Assembly: GCA_903908065.1 (NCBI GenBank)
Contig: CAIVQO010000072.1
Span: forward strand, 39,717 to 103,716
Direction: 5' to 3'
Length of the DNA: 64,000 nt
Origin: an uncultured beta proteobacterium
GTDB lineage: Bacteria; Pseudomonadota; Gammaproteobacteria; Burkholderiales; Rhodocyclaceae
The translations under genes were made by a program, and so were the position numbers. Below are positions 1 to 8,451 of the stretch, in pieces; the stretch's first letter is position 1, and each line of letters starts with the position of its first letter. The notes under the pieces were generated by a model. That model was not told where the DNA came from. It was given only the letters and a program-made list of their open reading frames with translations, and did no database searches.

Positions 1-647
1 GCGGCCTGTACGCCGGCGTCTGGGCGTCGACTATCACCTGGGTCAAGGATGCCTATGGCAGCGGCACCACCGAGATCGATTACTACGGCGGCTACAAGAA
101 CAGCTTCGGTGGCGGTGACTGGACCTATGACATCGGCGCCATTGCCTACACCTATCCCGGCAAGGGCAATGCGATTCCCGGCACCAACGTGAATCCGAAC
201 ACCAACGAGGTGTATGGCGCGCTCGGCTACAAGTGGGTGACCATGAAGTATTCGCGCGTCGTATCCGACGGCTTCATCGGCTGGCTGGGTAACAACGGCA
301 ACACCAGCACCCGCGGTTCCGACTACCTCGAGCTCAATGCGTCCTACGACCTCGGCAACGGCTGGGGCCTGAGCGGCCACTATGGCCACCAGAAGGTGAA
401 GAACGTCAATGCCGTCGCCGCCACCGCCAGCCCGAGCTACAACGACTGGAACATCGGCGTGACCAAGGATGTCGGCTTCGGCGTGATCGGCCTGACCTAT
501 TCGGCGACGGATGCCAGCGGCTCCTGCGGCAATCCGCTGCCCGCCGCCAACGCTTCCGCCTACTGCTGGGGCACCAACCGCGGCACGACGGGCTTCAAGG
601 ACGTGGCCAAGGACACCCTGGTGCTGAGCTTCAAGAAGACGTTCTAA
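1..647 (+). CDS. TorF-type putative porin, C-terminal part
   Basis: The reading frame is open from the first base of the window (frame beginning at base 3) to TAA at 645-647, so about 214 residues of the C-terminus are present and the start lies outside. The translation is rich in Gly, Tyr, Asn and Asp with alternating hydrophobic residues, as in outer-membrane beta-barrels, and ends in a terminal Phe (SFKKTF), the usual C-terminal signal for barrel insertion. Segments such as GGYKNSFG and DIGAIAYTYPG resemble the Gcw_chp/TorF porin family. Members of this family often sit directly upstream of glnK-amt in Betaproteobacteria, as here. The solute is unknown; a role in ammonium or small-solute passage is inference from context. 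Confidence 0.8.
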   Translation, partial: GLYAGVWASTITWVKDAYGSGTTEIDYYGGYKNSFGGGDWTYDIGAIAYTYPGKGNAIPGTNVNPNTNEVYGALGYKWVTMKYSRVVSDGFIGWLGNNGNTSTRGSDYLELNASYDLGNGWGLSGHYGHQKVKNVNAVAATASPSYNDWNIGVTKDVGFGVIGLTYSATDASGSCGNPLPAANASAYCWGTNRGTTGFKDVAKDTLVLSFKKTF

Positions 648-1079
<432 letters not shown>

Positions 1080-1091
1080 GGGAGAGCTAAA

Positions 1092-2600
1092 ATGAACCGC
1101 ATATTCGCAAGCCTGCTGATGGCTCTTGCCATTGGCATTTCCGGCGGCGCGGCCAGTGCCTGGGCCGCCGACGACAAGCCCGCCGCGCCTGCCGCGGTGG
1201 TGGCGCCCGCTGCAGCTGCTCCGGCCGCTGCCGCTCCCGCCGCCGCACCCGAGGCAGCGGCGGCAACGCCGGCTGCCGCGCCGGCGCCCGTGCCCAACAA
1301 GGGCGACAACGCCTGGTTGATGGTCGCCACGGCTTTCGTCATCCTGATGAGCATCCCCGGCCTGGCGCTGTTCTACGGCGGCCTGGTACGCAGCAAGAAC
1401 ATGCTCTCGGTGCTGATGCAGGTGTTCGTGGTGTTCTCGGTGATCAGCGTGCTGTGGGCCATCTACGGCTACAGCGTGGCCTTCACCGAGGGCAATGCCT
1501 TCTTCGGCAGCCTCGACAAGCTGTTCCTGAAGGGCATCACGCCGGATTCGGTGGGTGCCACCTTCAGCAAGGGCGTGGTGGTCTCCGAGTTCATCTTCGT
1601 CGCCTTCCAGGGTGCCTTCGCGGCGATTACCTGCGGCCTGATCGTCGGCGCCTTCGCCGAGCGCATCAAGTTCTCCGCGGTCCTGCTGTTCATGGTGCTG
1701 TGGTTCAGCTTCAGCTACCTGCCGATGACCCACATGGTCTGGTACTGGGCCGGCCCCGATGCCTACACCACGGCGGAAGCCGCGGAAAAGGCGGGCGCCA
1801 CGGCCGGCTACCTGTTCCAGAAGGGTGCGCTCGATTTCGCCGGCGGCACCGTGGTGCACATCAATGCCGCGATCGCCGGCCTGATTGGCGCCTACATGGT
1901 CGGCAAGCGCGTCGGCTACGGCAAGGATTCGATGGCACCGCACTCGCTGACCTTCACCATGATCGGCGCTTCGCTGCTGTGGTTCGGCTGGTTCGGTTTC
2001 AACGCCGGCTCGGCGCTCGAAGCCAACGGCACGGCCGGCCTCGCCTTCGTCAATACCTGGCTGGCCACCGCGACCGCGGCGACTTCCTGGATGGTGGCGG
2101 AATGGCTGATCAAGGGCAAGCCCTCGATGTTGGGTGCTGCGTCCGGTGCCGTGGCCGGCCTGGTCGCGATCACCCCGGCGGCCGGTTTCGTCGGCGTGAT
2201 CGGCGCCCTGGTGATCGGCCTTGCGGCTGGCGTGATCTGCCTCTGGGGCGTGAATGGCCTGAAGAAGCTGCTCGGTGCTGACGACTCGCTCGACGTGTTC
2301 GGCGTGCATGGCGTCGGCGGCATCCTCGGCGCCATCCTCACCGGCGTGTTTGCCGCGCCCAGTCTGGGCGGCACGGGGATCTACGACTACGTCGCGAACA
2401 AGGTCGCGGACAACTACGACATCATGGGCCAGGTAATGATCCAGGCCACCGGTGTCGGCGTGACCCTGGTCTGGTCCGGCGTGGTGGCCTTCATCTGCTA
2501 CAAGATCGTGGATATCTTCGTCGGCCTGCGGGTACCGGAAGACGAGGAGCGCGAGGGCCTCGACATCACCTCGCACGGCGAATCGGCCTACCACAACTGA
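1092..2600 (+). CDS. amtB: Ammonium transporter Amt
   Basis: A 502-residue Amt/Mep/Rh transporter that conducts ammonium across the inner membrane. Residues 1-25 form a cleavable signal peptide (ending ASAWA) followed by an Ala/Pro-rich stretch of about 40 residues, a common leader in betaproteobacterial Amt proteins. The membrane core then begins near residue 74 (GDNAWLMVATAFV). Family hallmarks include FYGGLVRSKN, the segment DFAGGTVVHINAAIAG with a pore histidine, and DVFGVHGVGGILGAI with the second pore histidine. The C-terminal tail contains GLRVPEDEEREGLDITSHGE, the conserved cytoplasmic region that contacts GlnK. It is co-transcribed with glnK and followed by a strong terminator. Confidence 0.95.
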   Translation: MNRIFASLLMALAIGISGGAASAWAADDKPAAPAAVVAPAAAAPAAAAPAAAPEAAAATPAAAPAPVPNKGDNAWLMVATAFVILMSIPGLALFYGGLVRSKNMLSVLMQVFVVFSVISVLWAIYGYSVAFTEGNAFFGSLDKLFLKGITPDSVGATFSKGVVVSEFIFVAFQGAFAAITCGLIVGAFAERIKFSAVLLFMVLWFSFSYLPMTHMVWYWAGPDAYTTAEAAEKAGATAGYLFQKGALDFAGGTVVHINAAIAGLIGAYMVGKRVGYGKDSMAPHSLTFTMIGASLLWFGWFGFNAGSALEANGTAGLAFVNTWLATATAATSWMVAEWLIKGKPSMLGAASGAVAGLVAITPAAGFVGVIGALVIGLAAGVICLWGVNGLKKLLGADDSLDVFGVHGVGGILGAILTGVFAAPSLGGTGIYDYVANKVADNYDIMGQVMIQATGVGVTLVWSGVVAFICYKIVDIFVGLRVPEDEEREGLDITSHGESAYHN

Positions 2601-2672
2601 GCTGAGTTGCCTCCCCGCTCCCTCCGCCAGGAGGGAGCTGCCGCCGGAGTCCTCCCCTCCCGCGGCAACTCG

Positions 2673-2700
2673 ACGGGCGCCCATGCGGCGCCCGTTTTTT
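2673..2700 (+). terminator. Rho-independent terminator after amtB
   Basis: A perfect 9-bp stem (ACGGGCGCC at 2673-2681 pairing with 2687-2695) with the 5-base loop CATGC runs into a six-T tract (2695-2700). This is the clearest intrinsic terminator in the window and closes the porin-glnK-amt unit. Confidence 0.9.
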
Positions 2701-2714
2701 CTTGGCGATCGCCG

Positions 2715-2740
2715 ATTGCCGTGCCGCCAGCGCCGACTTT
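2715..2740 (+). repeat. Dispersed 26-bp motif, copy A
   Basis: One of four copies in the window of the pattern (A/T)T(C/T)GCCG-N5-CCAGCGCCGACTTT. This copy is intergenic, between the amtB terminator and the CHASE2 gene, and follows the palindrome GGCGATCGCC (2704-2713). It shares 24 identical bases with copy C at 30698-30723 on the other strand. Confidence 0.6.
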
Positions 2741-2770
2741 CGCCGCAGACGGCCATGCCATAATCAAAAC

Positions 2771-4546
2771 ATGACCCGCATTCCTCGCGACATCGTGATC
2801 GGCTTCCTGCTGGTGTGTGCCGTCGGCTGGACCCTGATGGGAACGCGCGCCCTGCGTTTCGCCGACCAGGCCTTCTACGATGCGCAGATTTCCTGGTTGC
2901 GTGCGCACTCGCCGACGCCGCTGGCGCAGGATGTGGTTGTCATAGGCATCGACGAGGCGGCCTATGTCGCGATCCCGGAACCGGCCGCGCTCTGGCATGC
3001 CCATCTTGGCCTCCTGTTCGCCGGGCTTTCGGCGGCCGAGCCGACCGTGGTCGGCGTGGCCACACCCCTGCCGGTCCGCTCGTACGACTTCCTGGTGAAG
3101 GACATCGACGCCAGCCTGATTTCGGGCATTGCCCGGCTCAAGAGTGCGGCGCCGCTGGTGGTGGGCCAGCCGCCGGGCATCGGCACCCGCCTGCGGCCGA
3201 TCGCGCCCGAACTGTTGGCGGTCATCGGCGAAAAGGAGCTCGCCTCGCTGGCGATTTGCGAGGACACCGACGGCGTGGTGCGGCGGATCAACCAGCGCCG
3301 TTGCCAATCCGACGACAAGCGCGATCCGCTGGCGCTGGCCATGGCCAAGCGCCTGGGGCGCCAGGGTTCGCCCACCGGCATGATCGATTACAGCGTCGGC
3401 GGCAGCGTCGAATACACGCCGCTTCTCACCGTGCTGGGCTGGATCCATCGCGGCGAGAACGACAAGCTGCGTGCCCTGGTCAAGGGGCGCGCGGTGGTGG
3501 TGGCGAGCCTGCTGCCCACCGAATCCCGTCACCGCCTGCCGGTTTCGCTGGCCGGTTGGGAACCCGGCAGCCGCACCGAGCCGGCGGCGGTGGTGCATAT
3601 CCAGGCCCTGCGTTCCCTGCTTGCGCGCGGGTTGATCGAGCGCGCGCCGGAAAACCTGTCCCTGTTGCTCGCCGCGATCGGCACCCTGTTCTGGTTCGGG
3701 CGCGGCGGCTGGGCCAAGGGCCTGCTCCTGTTGCTCGCCCTGGGCAGCCTGTTGGGCCTGTCGACCTATGCCCTGTGGCAGGGCGATTACCTGCGCGTGG
3801 CGAACATCGTGCTGGTCAGCGTGCTGGCCTATGTTGCACGCCTGGCCTGGGAATTCATTAGGCATTTCCGCGAACGCCGCATGCTGCTGGGGATGTTTGC
3901 CGGTCATGTGAGTCCACAGGTGATGCGGGCGCTGATCGGCGGCGAGCTGCAACTCGAAGAGAGCGGCAAGCGGCAAGCGGTGACGCTGATGGTGGTGGGA
4001 ATCCGCGGCTTCGCCGCGCGCGCTGCGCGATCGACGCCGCAGGCCACCATCGGCCTGTTGAACCGCTTCCACCAGACCGCCAGCCTGGCGATACAGAACA
4101 GCAGCGGCGCCGTGGACAAGTACGTCGGCGACGGCCTGACAGCGACCTTTGGCCTGCCGCAACCGCTCGACGCGCCGCAGCGCAATGCCCTCGAGGCGGC
4201 ACAAGATCTGCTGCTGCGCGTCGAGCGGCTGAACCGCGAGCTGGTGGCCGACGGTGGCGAGCCGATCCAGATCGGGATCGGCATCCATAGCGGCGAGGTG
4301 CTGGCCGGCTATGTCGGATCCGACCGGCGGCGCGAGTTCTCCGTCATAGGCGATGTCATAGGCATTGCGGCGCGGCTGGAAAGCCTGACCAAGGACAGCG
4401 GCCATCCGGTGCTCTGCTCGGAAGCCGTGGCGGCAGCGGTGGGTTTTGGCGGCGGGTTGGTCGAACTGCCTGCCGCGGACGCCGCCAAGCCGCGCCTCTG
4501 GGGCTGGACGCCGCCAGCCCAGGTCGCCGCGGGAGCGGGGGCATGA
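2771..4546 (+). CDS. CHASE2 membrane protein with degenerate class III cyclase domain
   Basis: About 591 residues from the ATG at 2771 (MTRIPRD); the open frame continues upstream but has no better start. Order: a TM helix near residues 8-25, a periplasmic CHASE2 domain to about 295 (QDVVVIGIDEAAY is typical), two or three TM helices around 300-365, then a class III adenylate/guanylate cyclase fold from about 405. The cyclase region keeps VDKYVGDG (second metal Asp and adenine-facing Lys) and Arg535, but Gly410 (VVGIRGF) replaces the first metal Asp and Gly531 (GDVIGIAAR) replaces the transition-state Asn. Activity is therefore doubtful and it may only bind nucleotide or dimerise. It overlaps the permease gene by ATGA (4543-4546), so it probably senses a periplasmic signal for the transporter behind it. 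Confidence 0.85.
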   Translation: MTRIPRDIVIGFLLVCAVGWTLMGTRALRFADQAFYDAQISWLRAHSPTPLAQDVVVIGIDEAAYVAIPEPAALWHAHLGLLFAGLSAAEPTVVGVATPLPVRSYDFLVKDIDASLISGIARLKSAAPLVVGQPPGIGTRLRPIAPELLAVIGEKELASLAICEDTDGVVRRINQRRCQSDDKRDPLALAMAKRLGRQGSPTGMIDYSVGGSVEYTPLLTVLGWIHRGENDKLRALVKGRAVVVASLLPTESRHRLPVSLAGWEPGSRTEPAAVVHIQALRSLLARGLIERAPENLSLLLAAIGTLFWFGRGGWAKGLLLLLALGSLLGLSTYALWQGDYLRVANIVLVSVLAYVARLAWEFIRHFRERRMLLGMFAGHVSPQVMRALIGGELQLEESGKRQAVTLMVVGIRGFAARAARSTPQATIGLLNRFHQTASLAIQNSSGAVDKYVGDGLTATFGLPQPLDAPQRNALEAAQDLLLRVERLNRELVADGGEPIQIGIGIHSGEVLAGYVGSDRRREFSVIGDVIGIAARLESLTKDSGHPVLCSEAVAAAVGFGGGLVELPAADAAKPRLWGWTPPAQVAAGAGA

Positions 4547-5298
4547 GCGCCGTGGCGCGATCGGGATTGGCTGCCTACCTGGCCTTGCTGCGGCTCGCCA
4601 CGGCGCGCCATGGCGAACTCCGGCGGCCCCTGCTGCGGGCTCAGCTGCAACGCCAGGTCCATGTCGCCGGCGTCGCCGCGCTGCCCATCATCATGGTGCT
4701 GGCGGTGCTCACCGGCGCCGGCGTGAGCATCCAGTTGGCTGCCTTGATCGGTGCCGAAGCCGATCTCACCCAGCGCCTGCTCTTCCTCGGCCTGTTCTTC
4801 GAGCTGGCGCCCTTGCTCTCCGCTCTGGTGGTGGTGGCGCGCAGCAGCGCCGGCATCGCCTCCGAACTGGCGGTGATGAACCTGCATGACGAGTTCACCG
4901 CGCTGCGCCGCCTCGGCGTGCCGCCGGCCGATTTCCTGCTGTTGCCACGAATCTTTGGCCTGGCCATCGCCTTGCCGGCGGTGACGGCCTGCTTTCAGGC
5001 CGCCGCGCTCGCCAGCGGCTGGCTGGCCACCGCCTTGATCGATGGCCGCCCCCTGCTCGATGCCGCCGGCCGTTTCCTCGATCTGGCCAATCCCTGGCTG
5101 GCCTTGCTGAGCCTGGCCAAGGGCGCGCTCACCGGCGCCGCGATCGGCATCATCGCCTGCCAGCGGGGCAGCAGCGGCGAAGCTTCGGCGCAAGCCATCT
5201 CCGATGCCGCGATCACTTCAGTCGGTGCCGGACTGGTTGCCGTATTCGTCATTGACGTCGCCTTTGCGGCCCTGGTCTGGGCGATGGCATGGGCATGA
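4543..5298 (+). CDS. MlaE-family lipid ABC transporter permease
   Basis: A 251-residue polytopic membrane protein of the MlaE/YrbE family, the inner-membrane permease of MCE-type lipid transporters. The conserved core includes RAQLQRQVHVAGVAALPII, a long helix starting at VLAVLTGAGVSIQ, the segment ELAPLLSALVVVARSSAGIASELAVM (family pattern ELgPvltallvaGRvGsaiaAELgtM) and EFTALRRLGVPPADFLLLPR. The usual Gly-Arg of that segment reads Ala-Arg here. The start overlaps the cyclase-like gene and the stop overlaps the next start, so translation is coupled. The partner ATPase in the operon looks inactive, which leaves the energy source open. I am confident in the family; the substrate (probably phospholipid or another lipid) is inference. 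Confidence 0.88.
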   Translation: MSAVARSGLAAYLALLRLATARHGELRRPLLRAQLQRQVHVAGVAALPIIMVLAVLTGAGVSIQLAALIGAEADLTQRLLFLGLFFELAPLLSALVVVARSSAGIASELAVMNLHDEFTALRRLGVPPADFLLLPRIFGLAIALPAVTACFQAAALASGWLATALIDGRPLLDAAGRFLDLANPWLALLSLAKGALTGAAIGIIACQRGSSGEASAQAISDAAITSVGAGLVAVFVIDVAFAALVWAMAWA

Positions 5299-5915
5299 CG
5301 GCGACCGCGACGCTTGAGGTGGCGATCGAGGCGCGCCACCTGCTGCTTATACGGGGCGATACAGTTTGCCTGGATTTGCCGCTCGACCAGGGCGGTCGAC
5401 ATCGCCTGGTGGTGGAGGATGTCGCTGCGGCACGGCGTGTGGTGGCCGGACTGGAGGCTTGCCCCGGGGTTGGCATCCTGACCGCGGCCGGTAGCCTGCC
5501 CGGCGCCATGACGGTGGCCGAAAGCCTGGCCCTGGCCCTGCGGTACGGCCAGGACATGGTCGATGCCCGCGACGACGAGCGGGAGATGGAAATGGCATTG
5601 CAGCTGTGCGGCGTGTCGGCGCAGCGCATCGAGCTGCTGGGCAGCGAACAGCCGATGCGCCTGCCGCGCATGGAGCGCTGGGCCATCGGGCTGGCGCGCT
5701 GGATGCTCCGCCCGCCCGAACTGCTGGTGATCGATCGCCTGTTTGCCGGTCTGACCCGGCGCGAGGCCGAGGCCCTGATTAGCGTGCAGGCGGCATATCA
5801 TCGCCGGCACCCGTTTCGCACCGCGCTGTTCGTCGACCTTGATACTCACGAGCTGCCTGAACTGCCGCAGTGTCGCAGCCTGGCCCATTTCGCGGAGGAT
5901 GCATGTCCCTGCTGA
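5295..5915 (+). CDS. ABC-ATPase-like protein lacking ATPase motifs
   Basis: About 206 residues; ATG 5295 overlaps the permease stop as ATGA, with ATG 5289 as an alternative. The position between an MlaE permease and an MCE protein, and the segment LARWMLRPPELLVIDRLFAGL near residues 135-155, mark it as an MlaF-like ATPase relative. Every catalytic motif is gone: where Walker A should be the text reads VVEDVAAARR with no GxxGxGK(S/T); the LSGGQ signature is replaced by MRLPRME; the Walker B glutamate is Arg (VIDR); and the switch His is missing (ALFVDLD). No frameshift or stop breaks it, and codon use matches its neighbours, so it looks maintained. It may be a structural nucleotide-binding-domain subunit, with a true ATPase supplied elsewhere. 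Confidence 0.72.
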   Translation: MTATATLEVAIEARHLLLIRGDTVCLDLPLDQGGRHRLVVEDVAAARRVVAGLEACPGVGILTAAGSLPGAMTVAESLALALRYGQDMVDARDDEREMEMALQLCGVSAQRIELLGSEQPMRLPRMERWAIGLARWMLRPPELLVIDRLFAGLTRREAEALISVQAAYHRRHPFRTALFVDLDTHELPELPQCRSLAHFAEDACPC

Positions 5916-6841
5916 CCCAATATGACGCCGACGCGACGGCCTTGCGTCGCAGTACGCGCCGCTTCCTGATCCTCGCGACCTTGCTGACGCTGACCGTGGT
6001 GGCGGCGATTTTCGTGCGCCAGGGCCTGTTGCGCCAGACCGTGAGCTATGGCTTCGTCACCGACAGCGCCCAGGACATAACCAAGGGCCAGGCCGTCCGC
6101 ATTGCCGGCTTCCGCGTCGGTTCGGTGTCGCAGGTCAGCCTGCGCGACGATGGTTCGGTGGCCGTGGCCATCGAAGTCGATGCCGACCACATGCGCTTCG
6201 TCACCCATGACGCCCGCGTCGAATTGCGCAAGGAAGGCCTGGTGGGGTCGCCGACGCTGGAAATCGTGCCGGGTCCGGACAAGACCCGGCTGGCCGCGGC
6301 GCAGGCGCGCCTAGCCTTCACCCGCGCCGATGGACTGGGTGCGCTAGCCAATCAGGTGCGCGACGAATTCGTGCCCATCCTCAAGGACATCAAGGCGATC
6401 ACCGGCACGCTCGCCGATCCGCAGAAGGGACTGCCCGGCACCTTGGCTCAGCTGCGCTCGAGTTCCGAGGCGCTGAATGTCCTGCTGGCCAACGGCAACC
6501 GTCAGGTGGATGGCATCGGTACCTCGGCGGTGCGTGTGTTGAACAAGGCCGAGGAAGACCTCCAGCATCTCGGACAGACGCTGGAAGCCGCCAACCAGCG
6601 CCTGCCAGCCATGCTCGACCGAACCCGCCAGGTACTCGACCATGTCGAGAAGATCACTGCCGAGGCGGAGACCAGCGTCCCGCCGGTATTGCGCGACGGC
6701 AGTGCGGTGGCCGCCGACGTGCGCGAGATCGTGGGTGGCGCCAAGCAGGCCTGGCCGATCCGCAACCTGGTGGATGCTCCGGGACCGGCGACACTCAAGG
6801 CGGACAGCGATCTGCGCGGGGAGGCCTCCCGTGGGCGCTAA
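5903..6841 (+). CDS. MCE-domain (MlaD-like) lipid transport protein
   Basis: About 312 residues from ATG 5903, chosen because GGAGG sits five bases upstream; the frame opens earlier but without a good site. An N-terminal TM anchor (about residues 21-40) is followed by the MCE domain (about 45-125: GFVTDSAQDITKGQAVRIAGFRVGSV ... VELRKEGLVGSPTLEIV in outline) and a long helical C-terminal part (about 140-300) likely to form the coiled coil or tube seen in MCE proteins. MCE proteins form hexamers in the periplasm that hand lipids between membranes. It overlaps the ATPase-like gene by 13 bases and its own stop overlaps the GTG start of the lipoprotein gene. The final residues (ADSDLRGEASRGR) are hydrophilic. 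Confidence 0.88.
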   Translation: MSLLTQYDADATALRRSTRRFLILATLLTLTVVAAIFVRQGLLRQTVSYGFVTDSAQDITKGQAVRIAGFRVGSVSQVSLRDDGSVAVAIEVDADHMRFVTHDARVELRKEGLVGSPTLEIVPGPDKTRLAAAQARLAFTRADGLGALANQVRDEFVPILKDIKAITGTLADPQKGLPGTLAQLRSSSEALNVLLANGNRQVDGIGTSAVRVLNKAEEDLQHLGQTLEAANQRLPAMLDRTRQVLDHVEKITAEAETSVPPVLRDGSAVAADVREIVGGAKQAWPIRNLVDAPGPATLKADSDLRGEASRGR

Positions 6842-7667
6842 GTGGTATTTGCCGTTTCTGTGTGTGCTGGCGGCATGCGCTTCCGAGCCGAGGCCTGTCG
6901 ATCCGCCGCTGCTGAAAGCTGCGCTGGAAGCCGAGAGCGATGGCGCCAAGCGCTACCAGCGCGGCGACCTGGCGGTGGCCGAACGGCGTTTTGCCGAGGC
7001 GATGCAGCGCTTTGCCAGCATCGATGACGCGGCGGGGAGTACGCGCAATCGCCTGCACTTGGTTCGCGTCAGGCTTGCGCAGGGACGAGCGGCTGCAGCG
7101 CTGGATATGCTCGATGGCATTCCGAAAGGATCGGCCCGGGAGCTGGATGTGCTGTTGCTGCGGGGCCAGGTCTTGCTGGCCCTGGATCGTGCCGCCGACG
7201 CCGGCCAGGTTCTCGAACTGGCTGCCGGCCGTTGCGGTGCCGAGTGCACGGCAGCCGCCAGCCTGGAGATCCTGCGCGGGCATGCCAGCCTGAGACGTGG
7301 CGATTCAAATGCCGCCCGGGCTCACGCCGAGCGCGGACTGGGCTTGCTGCGCGAGCGCGACGAGCCGCTCGAAACGGCGAATGCCTGGCGCCTGCTGGCC
7401 GCCGCGCGCCTGGCCGGCGGCGATGCCTCGGCCCTGGCGGCGGCGCAGGCCGCGCTCGACATCGATCGGCGTCTGGCGCTGCCGGAGAAAATCGCGCGCG
7501 ACTGGTTGCTGATCGGCGATATCCGCCGTCGGCTTGCGTCGACTCCGGCATCGGGCGGCAATGACGCCCGCTTGGCTTACGCGAGGGCGCTGGAAATTGC
7601 CGAAGCCGCGGGACTGAAGGAAATCTCCCTGATTGCATCGCAGGCATTGCAGGCTATCGGCATGTAA
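6831..7667 (+). CDS. TPR-like outer-membrane lipoprotein of the MCE operon
   Basis: About 278 residues from GTG 6831, which has GGGGAGG seven bases upstream and gives a clean lipoprotein signal peptide MGAKWYLPFLCVLAAC with the lipobox LAAC (acylated Cys at residue 16). The rest is almost wholly alpha-helical with Ala-rich repeats such as GDLAVAERRFAEAMQRF and GRAAAALDMLDGI, typical of tetratricopeptide repeats. MCE operons usually encode a lipoprotein partner at the outer membrane (PqiC or ABC auxiliary type); here that place is taken by a TPR-type lipoprotein, so it may be the outer-membrane docking partner. That role is inference from gene order. Confidence 0.75.
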   Translation: MGAKWYLPFLCVLAACASEPRPVDPPLLKAALEAESDGAKRYQRGDLAVAERRFAEAMQRFASIDDAAGSTRNRLHLVRVRLAQGRAAAALDMLDGIPKGSARELDVLLLRGQVLLALDRAADAGQVLELAAGRCGAECTAAASLEILRGHASLRRGDSNAARAHAERGLGLLRERDEPLETANAWRLLAAARLAGGDASALAAAQAALDIDRRLALPEKIARDWLLIGDIRRRLASTPASGGNDARLAYARALEIAEAAGLKEISLIASQALQAIGM

Positions 7668-7754
7668 AAAAAATTCTGCGGCATGACTACCCCATTCGGC
7701 ATAAATGGCGGTATGCTCCCGAACTGTTTCATCCCCCCCTTAAAGGAGTAAACC

Positions 7755-7973
7755 ATGGCAAGAAAGAAGAAGCTCGATTTTTCCGACATCGCTACCGCAC
7801 GCAAGAAACTCAACCTGAATCAGAAGGATTTCTGGACCCGCTACGGCGTGACGCAGTCCGGCGGTTCGCGTTATGAGTCCGGCCGCAACATTCCGAAGCC
7901 CCTGGCCATCCTGTTGTGGTTGCACCAGAGCGGCAAAGTCAGCGACAAGGATCTCGCCGACGCACAGAAGTAA
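7755..7973 (+). CDS. Small XRE-like helix-turn-helix protein
   Basis: A 72-residue basic protein with AAAGGAG as a strong ribosome-binding site. The segment from about residue 10 to 65 (ATARKKLNLNQKDFWTRYGVTQSGGSRYESGRNIPKPL) fits the helix-turn-helix of XRE/Cro regulators, with the 'Q-SRYE-GR-IPKP' part resembling the recognition helix and the loop after it. There is no extra domain, so it is a minimal DNA-binding protein. It has no toxin-like partner: the next gene, 32 bases on, is a thioesterase. The target is unknown. Confidence 0.8.
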   Translation: MARKKKLDFSDIATARKKLNLNQKDFWTRYGVTQSGGSRYESGRNIPKPLAILLWLHQSGKVSDKDLADAQK

Positions 7974-8005
7974 TCCATACCGCATGGAAGCAATCGGCGT
8001 GGAGG

Positions 8006-8440
8006 ATGGATGGAACTTCCGTGATTGAAACCGCGCGTGGGGCGGTCCACGAGTGGCAGCGCGATCACATGGGACACATCAATGTGCGCGCCTACATGGA
8101 GTTTCACGACGCCGCTTGCTGGCAATTCTATTCAGCCATCGGATTGACACCGTCGCTGCTGCGCAGCGGCGAGCTCAGATTGGCTGCAGTTCAACAGAAC
8201 ATCAGTTACAACCGGGAATTGTTCCCCGGCGACGTCGTCGCCGTCCGCAGCGGCGTTCTTGAAGCGCGCGAGAAGGTCTTGCGTTTTCGCCATGTTCTTT
8301 CCAATGCCGAGAGCGGCGAGATTTGCTCGAACTGTGATTTCACCGTGGTTTGCCTTGATCCGCAAACACGCAAATCGCGGCCTTTTCCCGAAACCGTGCT
8401 GGCGCGGGCGCGCGAGTTGCTGATTCCTCCCTCCGCCTAG
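8006..8440 (+). CDS. Hotdog-fold acyl-CoA thioesterase (4HBT family)
   Basis: About 144 residues. The 4HBT signature is clear: DHMGHINVRAYMEFHDAA, with the catalytic Asp and the following GHxN. Such enzymes hydrolyse acyl-CoA or 4-hydroxybenzoyl-CoA thioesters in the cytoplasm. The start is uncertain: ATG 8006 directly abuts GGAGG with no spacer, so GTG 8021 (giving MIETARG) is also possible. A second, different thioesterase follows after 11 bases, so the two probably act in one operon on CoA esters. Substrate not predictable. Confidence 0.82.
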   Translation: MDGTSVIETARGAVHEWQRDHMGHINVRAYMEFHDAACWQFYSAIGLTPSLLRSGELRLAAVQQNISYNRELFPGDVVAVRSGVLEAREKVLRFRHVLSNAESGEICSNCDFTVVCLDPQTRKSRPFPETVLARARELLIPPSA

Positions 8441-8451
8441 GTTTTCCATCC

